Part shown: positions 39,192 through 47,808 of the stretch, piece by piece
Layout: each line of letters opens with the position of its first letter
Numbering within the stretch: position 1 is the stretch's first letter
From: an uncultured Pirellulaceae bacterium
GTDB taxonomy: Bacteria; Planctomycetota; Planctomycetia; Pirellulales; Pirellulaceae
Reading direction: 5' to 3'
Assembly: GCA_937981585.1 (NCBI GenBank)
Contig: CALJOA010000048.1
Span: 1 to 49,378, forward strand
DNA: 49,378 nt
Translations under genes and position numbers: made by a program
Notes under the pieces: generated by a model
Seen by the model: the letters and a program-made list of their open reading frames with translations, nothing else
The model's database searches: none
Told to the model about the DNA's origin: nothing

Positions 39192-40451
39192 ATGGCTATC
39201 AAACCGCAACTGTTCGTCGCGATCATGTTGGCCGCTGTTTTCTGTTGGTCCTCGCCGACACAAGCGCAGCTTGCCCGTGACGTGCAGGATGTTTTCGAGG
39301 GGATGATGGACGAGCTCGACGAAGAGCTTCAGAAGAAGTTCAAAAAAGCCATCAAGAACGACACTTCTACTGTCGAGTTCACTCCAAAGCAGTTCGAGCG
39401 ATTCCGCAACAATCCGGCCAATCCGTTTGAAGGACTCAACAACATCAAGCTCGATGCACACGGCGGTAACATCGCGCTCAAGTTCGAGCTTCCCAGCATT
39501 CGAAACCGTACCGTCCATAGCTTGGAACGGCAAAGCCCGATCGTGCTTTCCCAAATCAGTCGGCCCGTCATATCGGCCTCCGTGAGCACTGTTGCGATTT
39601 ACAGCGGTGATCGCCAAATTGTGCTCGGCACCGTCGTCAAGAGCGATGGCTACATCCTAACCAAGGCCAGTGAAGTCGAAACTCGCGAGAATCTGAAGTG
39701 CCATTTATCAGACGGGCGCAAGCTGGAAATGAAGATGATTCGCAGCGACTCAAAGAACGACTTGGCCGTCATGAAAATTGAAGCCGAAGGATTGCCTGTT
39801 ATCAATTGGTCAGACACGAAACTTAAAACTGGTTCGTTCGTTCTCACGCCCAACGTCAACGGTCAGGTCATTACTTTGGGATCCTACAGTGTTGTGCCGC
39901 ATTCGACTGCCGCAGGACAACAAGCGTTTCTGGGAGTCCTACCAGAGACGACAACTCAAGGCGTTCGCGTTTCAGATATCAAACCAGGTTCGGCGTCTTA
40001 TAACGCCGGCCTGCGCGACGGTGACGTTCTGACCAAACTCGCCGATGTTCAAATCAAAGATGTTGCAGCGTTGGTGAAAACGATCCGCGACCGACGTCCG
40101 GGCGACCAAGTCGCAATCGAATTTCTACGAGACGGTACTCAATCGACCACTACAGCAGTATTGGCCGGCCGCAGCGTTTCGGGTGAGCTTGCCGCCCGTT
40201 TCAAGATGATGAACCGACTCGGTGCGATCCCAAGCCGCCGCAATGACAATTTTCCAAACGTGTTCCAGCACGACTCGCCAATCTTTCCCGAAACTTGCGG
40301 TGGGCCAATCACGGACCTTGATGGCAATGTGATCGGAATAAACATTGCTCGCCACGGTCGAGCCGCAACCTATGCGATCCCCTCCGACCACGTTCAAACC
40401 CTGCTCAAAGACTTATTGCGCAGCAACGTCGCGTCGGCAGAAGTGAACTAG
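39192..40451 (+). CDS. HtrA-related pseudoprotease with PDZ domain inserted before the nucleophile segment
   Basis: A 419-residue exported protein with a signal peptide (1-25) and an acidic helical segment (30-55). The trypsin-like part (about 130-225) has TKAS at 157-160 where HtrA has T-x-A-H, so the His is lost; D190 remains (NDLAVMKI). A PDZ domain (about 240-325; GVRVSDIKPGSASYNAGLRDGDVL) comes next. Only then appears ETCGGPITDLDGNVIGINIA (367-386), the usual nucleophile segment with Cys at 369 in place of Ser, ending ATYAIPSDHV. Catalysis is doubtful; a chaperone or regulatory role with the upstream HtrA is possible. ATG at 39192 has an aaggag ribosome site. Confidence 0.8.
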   Translation: MAIKPQLFVAIMLAAVFCWSSPTQAQLARDVQDVFEGMMDELDEELQKKFKKAIKNDTSTVEFTPKQFERFRNNPANPFEGLNNIKLDAHGGNIALKFELPSIRNRTVHSLERQSPIVLSQISRPVISASVSTVAIYSGDRQIVLGTVVKSDGYILTKASEVETRENLKCHLSDGRKLEMKMIRSDSKNDLAVMKIEAEGLPVINWSDTKLKTGSFVLTPNVNGQVITLGSYSVVPHSTAAGQQAFLGVLPETTTQGVRVSDIKPGSASYNAGLRDGDVLTKLADVQIKDVAALVKTIRDRRPGDQVAIEFLRDGTQSTTTAVLAGRSVSGELAARFKMMNRLGAIPSRRNDNFPNVFQHDSPIFPETCGGPITDLDGNVIGINIARHGRAATYAIPSDHVQTLLKDLLRSNVASAEVN

Positions 40452-40516
40452 GCTTTACCAAGCTTTACCAGGCTTTGTTACAGCTTAGTTTTAGGATGAG
40501 CCGTTTTGGCCTTTAG

Positions 40517-40543
40517 CCACGGTTGAACATGCAACAACCGTGG
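40517..40543. repeat. Hairpin (9-base arms) downstream of the HtrA pair
   Basis: ccacggttg and caaccgtgg are perfect inverted arms around a 9-base loop. It lies 66 bases after the HtrA-related gene. A similar cacggctg...cagccgtg hairpin at 48088-48106 suggests a dispersed repeat type. No T-run follows, so terminator activity is uncertain. Confidence 0.5.
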
Positions 40544-40741
40544 CAAGCCGATGCGGCCCGTGTTCTTACCGCACAGCCTACCAAGTTCCCAATATCGAAC
40601 TATTCCGAATATTCCAACGCGGTTGGGTTTGAGACTCGTTGATATCGAGCCAAAGTCCTCACCGAGAAATCTCGATTTTGAAGTAAAGCGCTCTGTTTTC
40701 GTTCTGAAACTGGTGAGACGCAATATTGAATCGAGGAAAAA

Positions 40742-41755
40742 ATGCCGCGACGTAAAGACGACATCCTGGATCGGTTGCTTGGTGGAATTTCGCTTCGCTC
40801 GATCGCGTTTCACCAGGCAACATTATTTGTTGTGGCAACTGCAATCATGATTGGCGGTGCTATCTTTTTGTGGGAGCGTCATCAAGCCAAAATCGTCAAT
40901 TTGGAAGAGTTCCGACTGACCGAAGAAAAGATCCAACTGACAGCGCCCCCGGTTTGGGCCGGCGACAATCTGAAGCAGCTTGTGATCTCAGGTGTCACGG
41001 ACGCCAACGAGCAGCCCGTTGCCGATGGCCAAAACTCTCAACGCAGCTCGGCTTCGATTCTCGATACACAGCTGGTCGCCCGTACGGCAAGCGTGATGAA
41101 AAATGTTGGGTATGTTGAACGAGTCAAAAGTGTCCACAAATCAAAATCGGGTCTGGAAATTGATGTCGTGTATCGGGAGCCGATCGCATTGGTGGAGCTG
41201 AGCAAGCACACGTTCCCTTACGAGTGGCCAGAGAACTATCACGGCAAAGACGTTTTGCTACCGGTCGACCGGCTCGGCGTTGTGATGCCCGAGTCATTGG
41301 GGGCGGGGCTGAAACTACCGAGAATTCTGGTTGTCTACCCGGTCGCATCGCCCAATCAACTCGAGAAGCTCGTGACGTGGGCTGATTGGCCCGACGAGCG
41401 GATCAAAGACGCCGCCGCGATCAGTGCTCTATTTGAAACTTCTGCCGACGCGATTGGCCTGGCTCGCGTCATGACCCGACGAAAACCCGATCAGCAGAAT
41501 GTAGCCCAGATCTCGTACGAGCTGTGGCCAGATTCTGGAGCCCAGGTCATCTGGGGAAATGCTCCAGGCAAAGAAGTCGACGGGGAAGCCAAGGCTGATG
41601 TCAAGATTCGGGCTTTGGAAGATTTTGTGCTCAAATACGGAGCCCTGCATCGCCAGGAGCGCAAGCGAGTCGATATCCGCAGCGGCGTCGTGACGTTGGC
41701 AAAAGAAGCGAAAACCGCCGCGAACGAAGAAGATGTTTTTGCAAACCTCAAATAG
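40742..41755 (+). CDS. FtsQ-like single-pass membrane protein
   Basis: A 337-residue protein with a short cytoplasmic head, one membrane helix (about 24-43) and a periplasmic part. The first periplasmic domain (about 75-150) has POTRA-like features (VISGVTDANEQ and SGLEIDVVYREPIALVEL), and the remainder ends with a VDIRSGVVTLAK stretch like the FtsQ beta domain. FtsQ links early and late divisome proteins. Planctomycetes generally lack FtsZ, so any division role would be in a different context. Similarity is at the level of architecture and short patterns. ATG at 40742 has a gagga site. It follows the HtrA pair by 290 bases. Confidence 0.5.
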   Translation: MPRRKDDILDRLLGGISLRSIAFHQATLFVVATAIMIGGAIFLWERHQAKIVNLEEFRLTEEKIQLTAPPVWAGDNLKQLVISGVTDANEQPVADGQNSQRSSASILDTQLVARTASVMKNVGYVERVKSVHKSKSGLEIDVVYREPIALVELSKHTFPYEWPENYHGKDVLLPVDRLGVVMPESLGAGLKLPRILVVYPVASPNQLEKLVTWADWPDERIKDAAAISALFETSADAIGLARVMTRRKPDQQNVAQISYELWPDSGAQVIWGNAPGKEVDGEAKADVKIRALEDFVLKYGALHRQERKRVDIRSGVVTLAKEAKTAANEEDVFANLK

Positions 41756-41854
41756 GCTTTTGTCTCCGGATCCTGCCTGGATCATGAATCGCTGCCAATA
41801 ATTCTTATTGAGTTTGCCCCTTGATGACTTCAATCGTTCGATTTTAATAGCCCA

Positions 41855-42733
41855 ATGGAAGTTCTCGAAATATTTGGGTACGGCATCGGATTCTTCATCG
41901 GCGTGGTGATGGGTCTGATTGGCGGTGGCGGCTCTTTGCTGCTGCCGACGTTTGTCTATTTGTTTGACAAAGAGACGACGCTGGCGACCGCATATACGCT
42001 CGTATTGGTCGGCGTCACGGCGTTGATCGGCGTTTTGCCAAGGATCAAGCACAAGCGAGTAGACTTTCCGACAGCGATCACGCTTGGCATTCCTATTTTG
42101 CTGGGAACGCTGTTGGTGCGCGGCTGGCTGACTCACCAAATTCCTGATTTCGTAGACGGCCCAAACGGCTTGCCAACAACGACCCCATACGTGCTGCTGG
42201 ATTTGTGGGGTTTCGAAGTCACCAAACGCAAACTGATTCTGCTGATATTCGCAACGGTTCTATTGGTTTCGTTTGCGTCGATGATCGGTTTGATTGGTGG
42301 CAATATGAAAGCCCGTCCCAACCTGCGAGAAGACAATCCAAGGCTCTATTACACGATGCTCGTTTGTGCTGGACTGTTCATTGGCGTGCTCTCGGCATTC
42401 ATTGGTGCCGGTGGTGGAGTGATGATCGTTCCGCTGTTGGTGATCGTCATGGGGTTGTCGATGAAAACCGTCGTCGGAACTTCGCTGGCGATTATGGCCG
42501 GTAAGTCGATCATCGGGTTCTCTGGCGACGTTTTGGCAATCGGCGACAAGATCGAGTGGGATTTCCTCGCCGTGTTTGCCGGGCTGATGATTGCCGGGAT
42601 CATGGTGGGAACCTATTTTACGAGGTACCTCACAGGGGACAAACTCAAGGTCTGGTTCGCGTGGTTCATCCTTGCGATGGCAATCTTTGTCTTCTTCAAT
42701 GAATTGGTGCTACCGAATCTGGCAGCCGTTTAG
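41855..42733 (+). CDS. TauE/SafE (DUF81) family permease
   Basis: A 292-residue membrane protein with eight or so helices in two repeats. GVVMGLIGGGGSLLLPTFVYLF near the start and GVLSAFIGAGGGVMIVPLLVI in the second half are the duplicated family signature. TauE/SafE proteins export small sulfur-containing anions such as sulfite or sulfoacetate. With sulfatase and sulfotransferase genes in the same window a sulfur role is attractive but unproven. It is convergent with csrA. Confidence 0.92.
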   Translation: MEVLEIFGYGIGFFIGVVMGLIGGGGSLLLPTFVYLFDKETTLATAYTLVLVGVTALIGVLPRIKHKRVDFPTAITLGIPILLGTLLVRGWLTHQIPDFVDGPNGLPTTTPYVLLDLWGFEVTKRKLILLIFATVLLVSFASMIGLIGGNMKARPNLREDNPRLYYTMLVCAGLFIGVLSAFIGAGGGVMIVPLLVIVMGLSMKTVVGTSLAIMAGKSIIGFSGDVLAIGDKIEWDFLAVFAGLMIAGIMVGTYFTRYLTGDKLKVWFAWFILAMAIFVFFNELVLPNLAAV

Positions 42734-42832
42734 AATCGAGATCGACGGAGGTTGAATCGTCAAGTCAAAGAAGACTGCTTTGAAAAGTCTTTGGCCGAAT
42801 TTAGATTTCTCGGTAGTCGAAAAGAAGTGCGA

Positions 42833-43036
42833 CTAATTCGAAGGGATGCTTGAGCCGGCTTCATTTTCAGAGTCGGCTTGTTCGAGTTTGGCTTTCAATT
42901 CTTCGCGGACGACCGGCATCTCGGTGGGCGCCTCAATTCCAATTCGAACTCCGCCTCCGGTGATGCGCACGACGGTGACAGAGATTTCCTCTCCGATCCA
43001 AATACGCTCTCCGACTTTGCGGCTTAGAACTAACAT
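42833..43036 (-). CDS. csrA: Carbon storage regulator CsrA
   Basis: A 67-residue CsrA. MLVLSRKVGERIWIGEEISV and GGGVRIGIEAPTEMPVVREEL are near-perfect matches, including the RNA-contacting N-terminal L4/R6/K7 region and the conserved VREEL. CsrA dimers bind GGA motifs in mRNA leaders. ATG at 43036 is used, as the upstream GTG/ATG extension to 43099 is not family-like. Two GGA motifs overlap or flank its own ribosome site (aaagga about 10 bases upstream), compatible with autoregulation. Confidence 0.96.
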   Translation of the reverse strand: MLVLSRKVGERIWIGEEISVTVVRITGGGVRIGIEAPTEMPVVREELKAKLEQADSENEAGSSIPSN

Positions 43037-43567
43037 TATTATCGATTCCTTTGATAAACAACTATTCCATTTAAGCAGAACGCTTGACTGATTAAGCAAT
43101 TTTGGAGGGACAGTCGACCGAAAAAATCGGCTGCTAGATAAAAATCCTATCCATTTTTAGCGTTGGTGCAACTAGGCGAACAATTGTCAAGGCGGATTTT
43201 GAACGAGTTACGAGGAAACTGACTGCCGATTCCCCCTAAATCCCCCCAAGTCCCTTTGTAAATGAGCCATCCAATTGTGATTTTTATGGAATAAGTTGCG
43301 TTAGCCCTGAAATACAAAAGGCGGCCCATGAAACCACGAGCCGCCTTTTCACCGGAATTTCTGCCTTCTTGGGATCTTGAACTGGAGCTGCTAAGTGAGT
43401 TTTCAGTTCAGTACCGGTTTTGACAGTTGACCGATCTGAAACGTTAAACCCGGGAACTCTCAACGAGTTTCTACCTGAGTTTTACTGCTTCTGCGTTTGT
43501 GGCAACCTAGCTTTGATCGTTGCATATTCCCGTGCAGCGCAAACCCAAGACAATAACGGATCTGAAG
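43037..43567. other. 531-base divergent region between csrA and the AAA+ gene
   Basis: The only strong signal is the hairpin at 43316-43349. A minus-strand open frame (43147-43329) starts inside the hairpin and is not convincing. Several GGA triplets occur on the plus strand, close to the number expected by chance. Confidence 0.4.
43316..43349. terminator. Bidirectional terminator-like hairpin without an obvious gene
   Basis: aaaaggcggc (43316-43325) and gccgcctttt (43340-43349) are perfect 10-base arms with a 14-base loop and T/A tracts on both sides, the form of a Rho-independent terminator in either direction. It lies upstream of both csrA (minus) and the AAA+ gene (plus), so the transcript it ends is not known. 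Confidence 0.65.
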
Positions 43568-45019
43568 ATGGACGAACAAGCAACAGAAGTCACACCGCAA
43601 GCGGAAGAAAAAAATATCGATCAACTATTGGCGAGAATCAATGGCTTGGCCTCCGGTCAAACCGAAGAAACACCCTCGCCTGGATCGCCAATCCCCGCCG
43701 TACCTACTGCGACTTCGTCAATTCTGGTCGACGAGCCAACCAGAAACGAGGACAGCGAAGGCAAGTTTTTGCCTCGGGAGCCGAAGACGCTGGCAGCCTC
43801 AAAGGTCTCTACGTCGATGCTGGAAGAACTGATCTGTAAGTTCCTGCTTGCCAAGGGCGAAGCTTCAATCCGCAAGATCAGTGAACAGATCAAAATGCCG
43901 TTTCATCTTGTCGAGAGTCAAATCGTATGCTTGAAGCAAGAGCAAGTTCTCGGCTATGTCGATTCTGCTTCGATGAACGACTACATTTGCCGATTGACCG
44001 AAACAGGTCGGGCCCGGGCAACTCGGTATACGGACCTGTGTTCGTATTTCGGTGCTACTCCGGTTGCGTACGAAGACTACGTCGCCAGCGTTAACGCTCA
44101 AACAATTAACGACCAGAACCCAACCGAAGAAGACTTGAACCGTGCCTTCTCCGATCTGCTGATCGACCCGGCGATGATGGTCAAGCTTGGACCTGCCGTC
44201 AACAGTGGTCGTGGTATGTTCCTGTTCGGTTATCCAGGAAACGGCAAAACAAGTATCGCGGAGAGAATTACAGCGGCGTTTGGTAAGTACGTTTGGATCC
44301 CCCGGGCGATCCAAATGGATCGAGACATTGTTCGATTGTTTGATCCGATGAGCCATGAAGAATGTCCCGTTGAAAAGACAGATGGCTTGATCTCAGAACA
44401 CGCATACGATGAGCGCTGGGTTCGCATCAAGCGACCAACGATTGTTGTTGGTGGTGAATTGACAATGGAACACCTTGAGATCGCTTACAACCCTCAAAGC
44501 GGTATCAGTGAAGCTCCAGTTCAAATGAAAAGCAACACCGGATTGCTGTTGATCGATGACTTTGGTCGCCAGCGAATGTCAGTTGATGAGTTGCTCAACC
44601 GATGGATCGTTCCGTTGGAAAAGCGATATGACTTTTTGAACACTAGTAACGGAAAAAAGATTCAGGTTCCCTTCGATCAGCTGGTTGTCTTTTCAACCAA
44701 CCTCGAACCAAAAGACCTTGTCGACGATGCGTTCCTACGACGTATTCCGTACAAGATCGAAGTGCCCAATCCTTCAGTCGAGAACTTTGTCAAGCTGTTC
44801 AAAATCATGTGCGGCATCTACAAGTTCGAGTGGAAGCCCGAATTGATCCAGTATTTGATCAAAGAGCACTACTTGCCAACCAATCGACCGCTTCGAAACT
44901 GTCACCCGCGAGATTTGCTTTTGCAAGTCACCAACTATTGCAAGTACCTCAAACGAGAGAAAGAGCTCACTAAGGAATCGCTTGACTTTGCTTGCGAGAA
45001 TTACTTCTCGATTATGTAG
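43568..45019 (+). CDS. AAA+ ATPase with N-terminal winged-helix-like domain
   Basis: A 483-residue ATPase. A disordered acidic/Pro-rich head (1-80) precedes a winged-helix-like region (about 84-155; MLEELICKFLLAKGEASIRKI). The AAA+ module has Walker A GYPGNGKTS (221-229), Walker B LLLIDDFG (326-333), sensor 1 STNLEP around N378 and arginine-finger candidates R391/R392 in DDAFLRRIPYKIEV. The MLEEL...LTETGRARA region looks like a DNA-binding or protein-docking domain. It is not a recognised MoxR, IstB or DnaA protein. The role is unknown. ATG at 43568 is chosen over TTG at 43520. It stands alone. Confidence 0.85.
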   Translation: MDEQATEVTPQAEEKNIDQLLARINGLASGQTEETPSPGSPIPAVPTATSSILVDEPTRNEDSEGKFLPREPKTLAASKVSTSMLEELICKFLLAKGEASIRKISEQIKMPFHLVESQIVCLKQEQVLGYVDSASMNDYICRLTETGRARATRYTDLCSYFGATPVAYEDYVASVNAQTINDQNPTEEDLNRAFSDLLIDPAMMVKLGPAVNSGRGMFLFGYPGNGKTSIAERITAAFGKYVWIPRAIQMDRDIVRLFDPMSHEECPVEKTDGLISEHAYDERWVRIKRPTIVVGGELTMEHLEIAYNPQSGISEAPVQMKSNTGLLLIDDFGRQRMSVDELLNRWIVPLEKRYDFLNTSNGKKIQVPFDQLVVFSTNLEPKDLVDDAFLRRIPYKIEVPNPSVENFVKLFKIMCGIYKFEWKPELIQYLIKEHYLPTNRPLRNCHPRDLLLQVTNYCKYLKREKELTKESLDFACENYFSIM

Positions 45020-45404
45020 AACCTGGCTGGCTGCTACGATTCGTAGCGGCTCTGGCAAAGGTCCATTTTTAGTGGAACTTAGCCGGATTTTCGCATTTGC
45101 ACGAACCTAAATCGGCGCCCATTGTCTTTTGGTTGTGAAGTAAAAATTCTTCTGCCAAATCAGGACCGACTCCAGTGAGAGCCCACGACGACTCTTTGTT
45201 TCCCACGATCGAATTGCCATCAACCTGGCAATATCGACACTGCGGTTTGCTACGCCACGACACCCCGGAGTTTGGTCGCGCGCACTCGATTACCGCGCGG
45301 ATTGCACTGAAGCATCAGGTGGCAAATTTGATGGAATCCTCACCCAACGATTGCGATGAGCGCGCCGACGCTGGCTATTGCAATGCCCAAACGGTGCGCA
45401 AGAA
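45020..45404. other. 385-base convergent intergenic region
   Basis: It contains a possible 64-residue minus-strand gene (45069-45263). Apart from that no hairpin terminator or repeat is evident between the convergent AAA+ and FAD oxidoreductase genes. Confidence 0.35.
45069..45263 (-). CDS. Possible small Cys-containing protein
   Basis: A 64-residue frame with CRYC near residues 9-12 and CKC near 55-57, a spacing that could bind a metal. Codon use looks like that of neighbouring genes, but the start is GTG with no good ribosome site. The frame stays open about 65 bases further upstream without ATG. No family is recognised. It may be a real small gene or a chance frame. Confidence 0.3.
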   Translation of the reverse strand: MSWRSKPQCRYCQVDGNSIVGNKESSWALTGVGPDLAEEFLLHNQKTMGADLGSCKCENPAKFH

Positions 45405-46745
45405 TCAAATGAGTGTTGGCGCAAGAAGCCGATCGGCAACTCCGATCGCCGAACTAACTCCACTTTCAAGAAGCGGAATTCCCGGGCTGGCGTAGGAACC
45501 GCAAAACCAGATTCGGCGATCAGTCTCTGAGTGTATCTCGGCAAGCAATTCATGTCCTCGGGCCGACCCCAAATCCACAACCGGCCGCTGCATGGTTGCC
45601 TGTGTGATGATCGTTTCGGCTCGAGGTGCCTTTAAAGGCATGATTGTCTGAAAGACTGGGGCATCGCAGTTCCACTCAGGGTAGAACCGGTTCAAATGAA
45701 TCGTGCACATCGCCGAGCGGTGGTCTTGGTTGCTGATCACGTTGAACGTTGACCAGTCTTTTTGACGCGGCGGCATCAACGCCTCGTCCGTGTGAACGAT
45801 CGTTTCGACTTGTTCGTAACGGAACGACTGTAGCGCTTGTTTCTCTTTGTCGGAAATCTGATCGATCAGCCCGATTGCGGCGTTGGCTTGTGTCGCAACT
45901 ATTACATGGTCAAACAGAAAAACGTCGCCGCGATGATTCGCGATTGAGCAACCAGAATTCGTTTGGCTGATTTTGCAGATGGCGGTTTCGAGAAAAGCTT
46001 CGTTGAAACCGCTGGAAAGCCGAGACACAACATCGCGGGTTCCGTGTGTGGTTCGGAACAGTCCCTCTGGTTCAATCAACCTCAGCATTGCTTCAAGAAG
46101 CGTAACCGCCGGATAGCGATCGAGGCTTTCGAAACTGCAAGTGCAAACGGTGGACGATAAAGCCGGGTAGAGGAACTGGTAGATGAATGGTTTCGAATAG
46201 CCATGGGCATCCAGGTATTGCCGCATCGTTGGTTCGGAACCCCAGCCGTTCGGAACGCTGATTTCGTTTGGTTTACTTGTCTCTACAGCCAAAGTCGCGT
46301 GCCGCTCTACAAACCAGGGTGCCGCGCTGATCATCCGCCCGATGTCTTTGAGAATGGCGCGGCTGGAGGGGTTGAGCAGTAGGTCAGCAGATAACTTGGG
46401 CTGATAGTTTGAGCCCAGCTTCAAGACCGCAGGTTGATCAGTTGTCGCAAAGGTCTTGGTCGGATTAACGGATTCAGTTTCGACGCCCAGCTCTTGGTAC
46501 AGGCGCCAAAGATTTGGCCATTGAGCCGAGTTGAACATGCGAGGAGGAACATCGCTGTAGAAACGACGTCTGGTTGGAACAGCTGGATCAGTAGTGGCTG
46601 GGACAGCAAGTTCGAACTCAACACAGTGGGCTTCCATCCCGAAGGTAGCTTGTTGGTCGAAAACGGCGACATGATGTCCGGCTCGATTGAGGTACCAAGC
46701 CGCAGTTAGCCCGGCGATTCCTGTTCCAACAATCCCAATTCGCAT
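45405..46745 (-). CDS. FAD-dependent oxidoreductase (amine oxidase-like, COG2907-type)
   Basis: A 446-residue flavoprotein with an N-terminal dinucleotide fold GIVGTGIAGLTAAWYL and E/D-type ribose-binding site VAVFDQQ. It has a C-terminal FAD segment (WFCGSYASPGIPLLESGVSSAIGVADRLL). The middle region resembles the predicted NAD/FAD-binding proteins of COG2907, often near fatty-acid modifying genes; no such gene is adjacent here. The substrate is unknown. ATG at 46745 is preferred to TTG at 46748. Confidence 0.88.
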   Translation of the reverse strand: MRIGIVGTGIAGLTAAWYLNRAGHHVAVFDQQATFGMEAHCVEFELAVPATTDPAVPTRRRFYSDVPPRMFNSAQWPNLWRLYQELGVETESVNPTKTFATTDQPAVLKLGSNYQPKLSADLLLNPSSRAILKDIGRMISAAPWFVERHATLAVETSKPNEISVPNGWGSEPTMRQYLDAHGYSKPFIYQFLYPALSSTVCTCSFESLDRYPAVTLLEAMLRLIEPEGLFRTTHGTRDVVSRLSSGFNEAFLETAICKISQTNSGCSIANHRGDVFLFDHVIVATQANAAIGLIDQISDKEKQALQSFRYEQVETIVHTDEALMPPRQKDWSTFNVISNQDHRSAMCTIHLNRFYPEWNCDAPVFQTIMPLKAPRAETIITQATMQRPVVDLGSARGHELLAEIHSETDRRIWFCGSYASPGIPLLESGVSSAIGVADRLLAPTLI

Positions 46746-46899
46746 CAAAGATTTCCAATGTTCTTGAACCTTTTCGTTGCTCCAAGCCTATTTGATAGAC
46801 GGCTGGTTTTACAGGCGTCTATCAAGCTGGCTGAGCCATAGATGAACCGCAGCTTGAGCCAATGGTTCACTCGTCAAGAATTGAAACGCTGAGCAAGAG

Positions 46900-47808
46900 T
46901 TAGATCACGCCGTAGCGGAGCAGTGCGGCGATGACTAGCGACGCCAACGAGCACCCAACGGCAATTGATGCTCGTTTTCTTTGACCGCGCAGCGCAGCCG
47001 GCAACCAGCTGTTGACCACTAAAAAACCAACGATCAAAAACGCGATCGGATACCAAGCCACTCCCGACCACCACGCCACCAACAACAGGCTTACGCAGCT
47101 ACAGGAAATGACGGCGCCAGAAAATCGAATGTTGTCCGTACCTGCCGAACGCAGCAGACTTGCGCCGAACCCACCAAGCATCGCGCCCAGGAGAATCGAG
47201 CCAAGCACGACCAGTGAGCCGCTACCGATTAAACCCAGTACGCCGACGACACTAACCGACAGGACGGCCACACAACTAATCCAGACTTTTCGTGACTTTC
47301 CTTGAATCGAGTTTTGCAAAGACATCCAGCAAAGCAACATTGCAACCGTGCCGATGGCAATCCGGGCTCCGTAATCGACCGAGAACCAGTTTCCCTGCAT
47401 CGCCGAAAACCCGCCAATCAACTGCAGGCCCAACCAAAACGAAACCAACGCCGAGCCGAAAATTGTGATGCTTCGGTCAAACGGAAACACGGCTGAGTTG
47501 GCACTGACCAGTCCCGCCAGCAGAACGCCAATTGGGAGCCAATTCAAAACCTCGGTCGGCCAGACAACCGCAGCGAAATGACTCGGGATCTGCTTCAAGC
47601 ACTCCAGCAGCGCCGCCGACATTCCAGTCTCGGGAGCGATCGAAGCCGAAGCCAGAAAACCCACGTGACCAACCGCATAGCCGATCGCGATCGCGAGCGC
47701 CCAAGCGCCTTTGGTGGAGGCGGTGATTCGGCGAAGAATCAACCAGGCAACTGCAGTAGTCAGTCCAGCGATGAAGCTGGTCAGCAAAATCGTGACGTAA
47801 ACATTCAT
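46900..47808 (-). CDS. Polytopic membrane protein, unknown
   Basis: A 302-residue protein with about nine hydrophobic segments and few charged residues; no domain is recognised. Transport or signalling is possible, but nothing indicates a substrate. ATG at 47808 directly precedes the first membrane helix; the GTG/ATG extension to 47898 adds a polar leader and is less likely. It lies 154 bases after the FAD oxidoreductase start on the same strand. Confidence 0.7.
   Translation of the reverse strand: MNVYVTILLTSFIAGLTTAVAWLILRRITASTKGAWALAIAIGYAVGHVGFLASASIAPETGMSAALLECLKQIPSHFAAVVWPTEVLNWLPIGVLLAGLVSANSAVFPFDRSITIFGSALVSFWLGLQLIGGFSAMQGNWFSVDYGARIAIGTVAMLLCWMSLQNSIQGKSRKVWISCVAVLSVSVVGVLGLIGSGSLVVLGSILLGAMLGGFGASLLRSAGTDNIRFSGAVISCSCVSLLLVAWWSGVAWYPIAFLIVGFLVVNSWLPAALRGQRKRASIAVGCSLASLVIAALLRYGVI

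Noticed and set aside
43147-43329. 60-residue minus-strand frame
   Set aside because: It starts inside the terminator-like hairpin and has no protein features.
43100-43350. CsrB-like antagonist RNA on the plus strand
   Set aside because: About four GGA triplets in 250 bases is near chance expectation, and no hairpin-loop presentation is seen.
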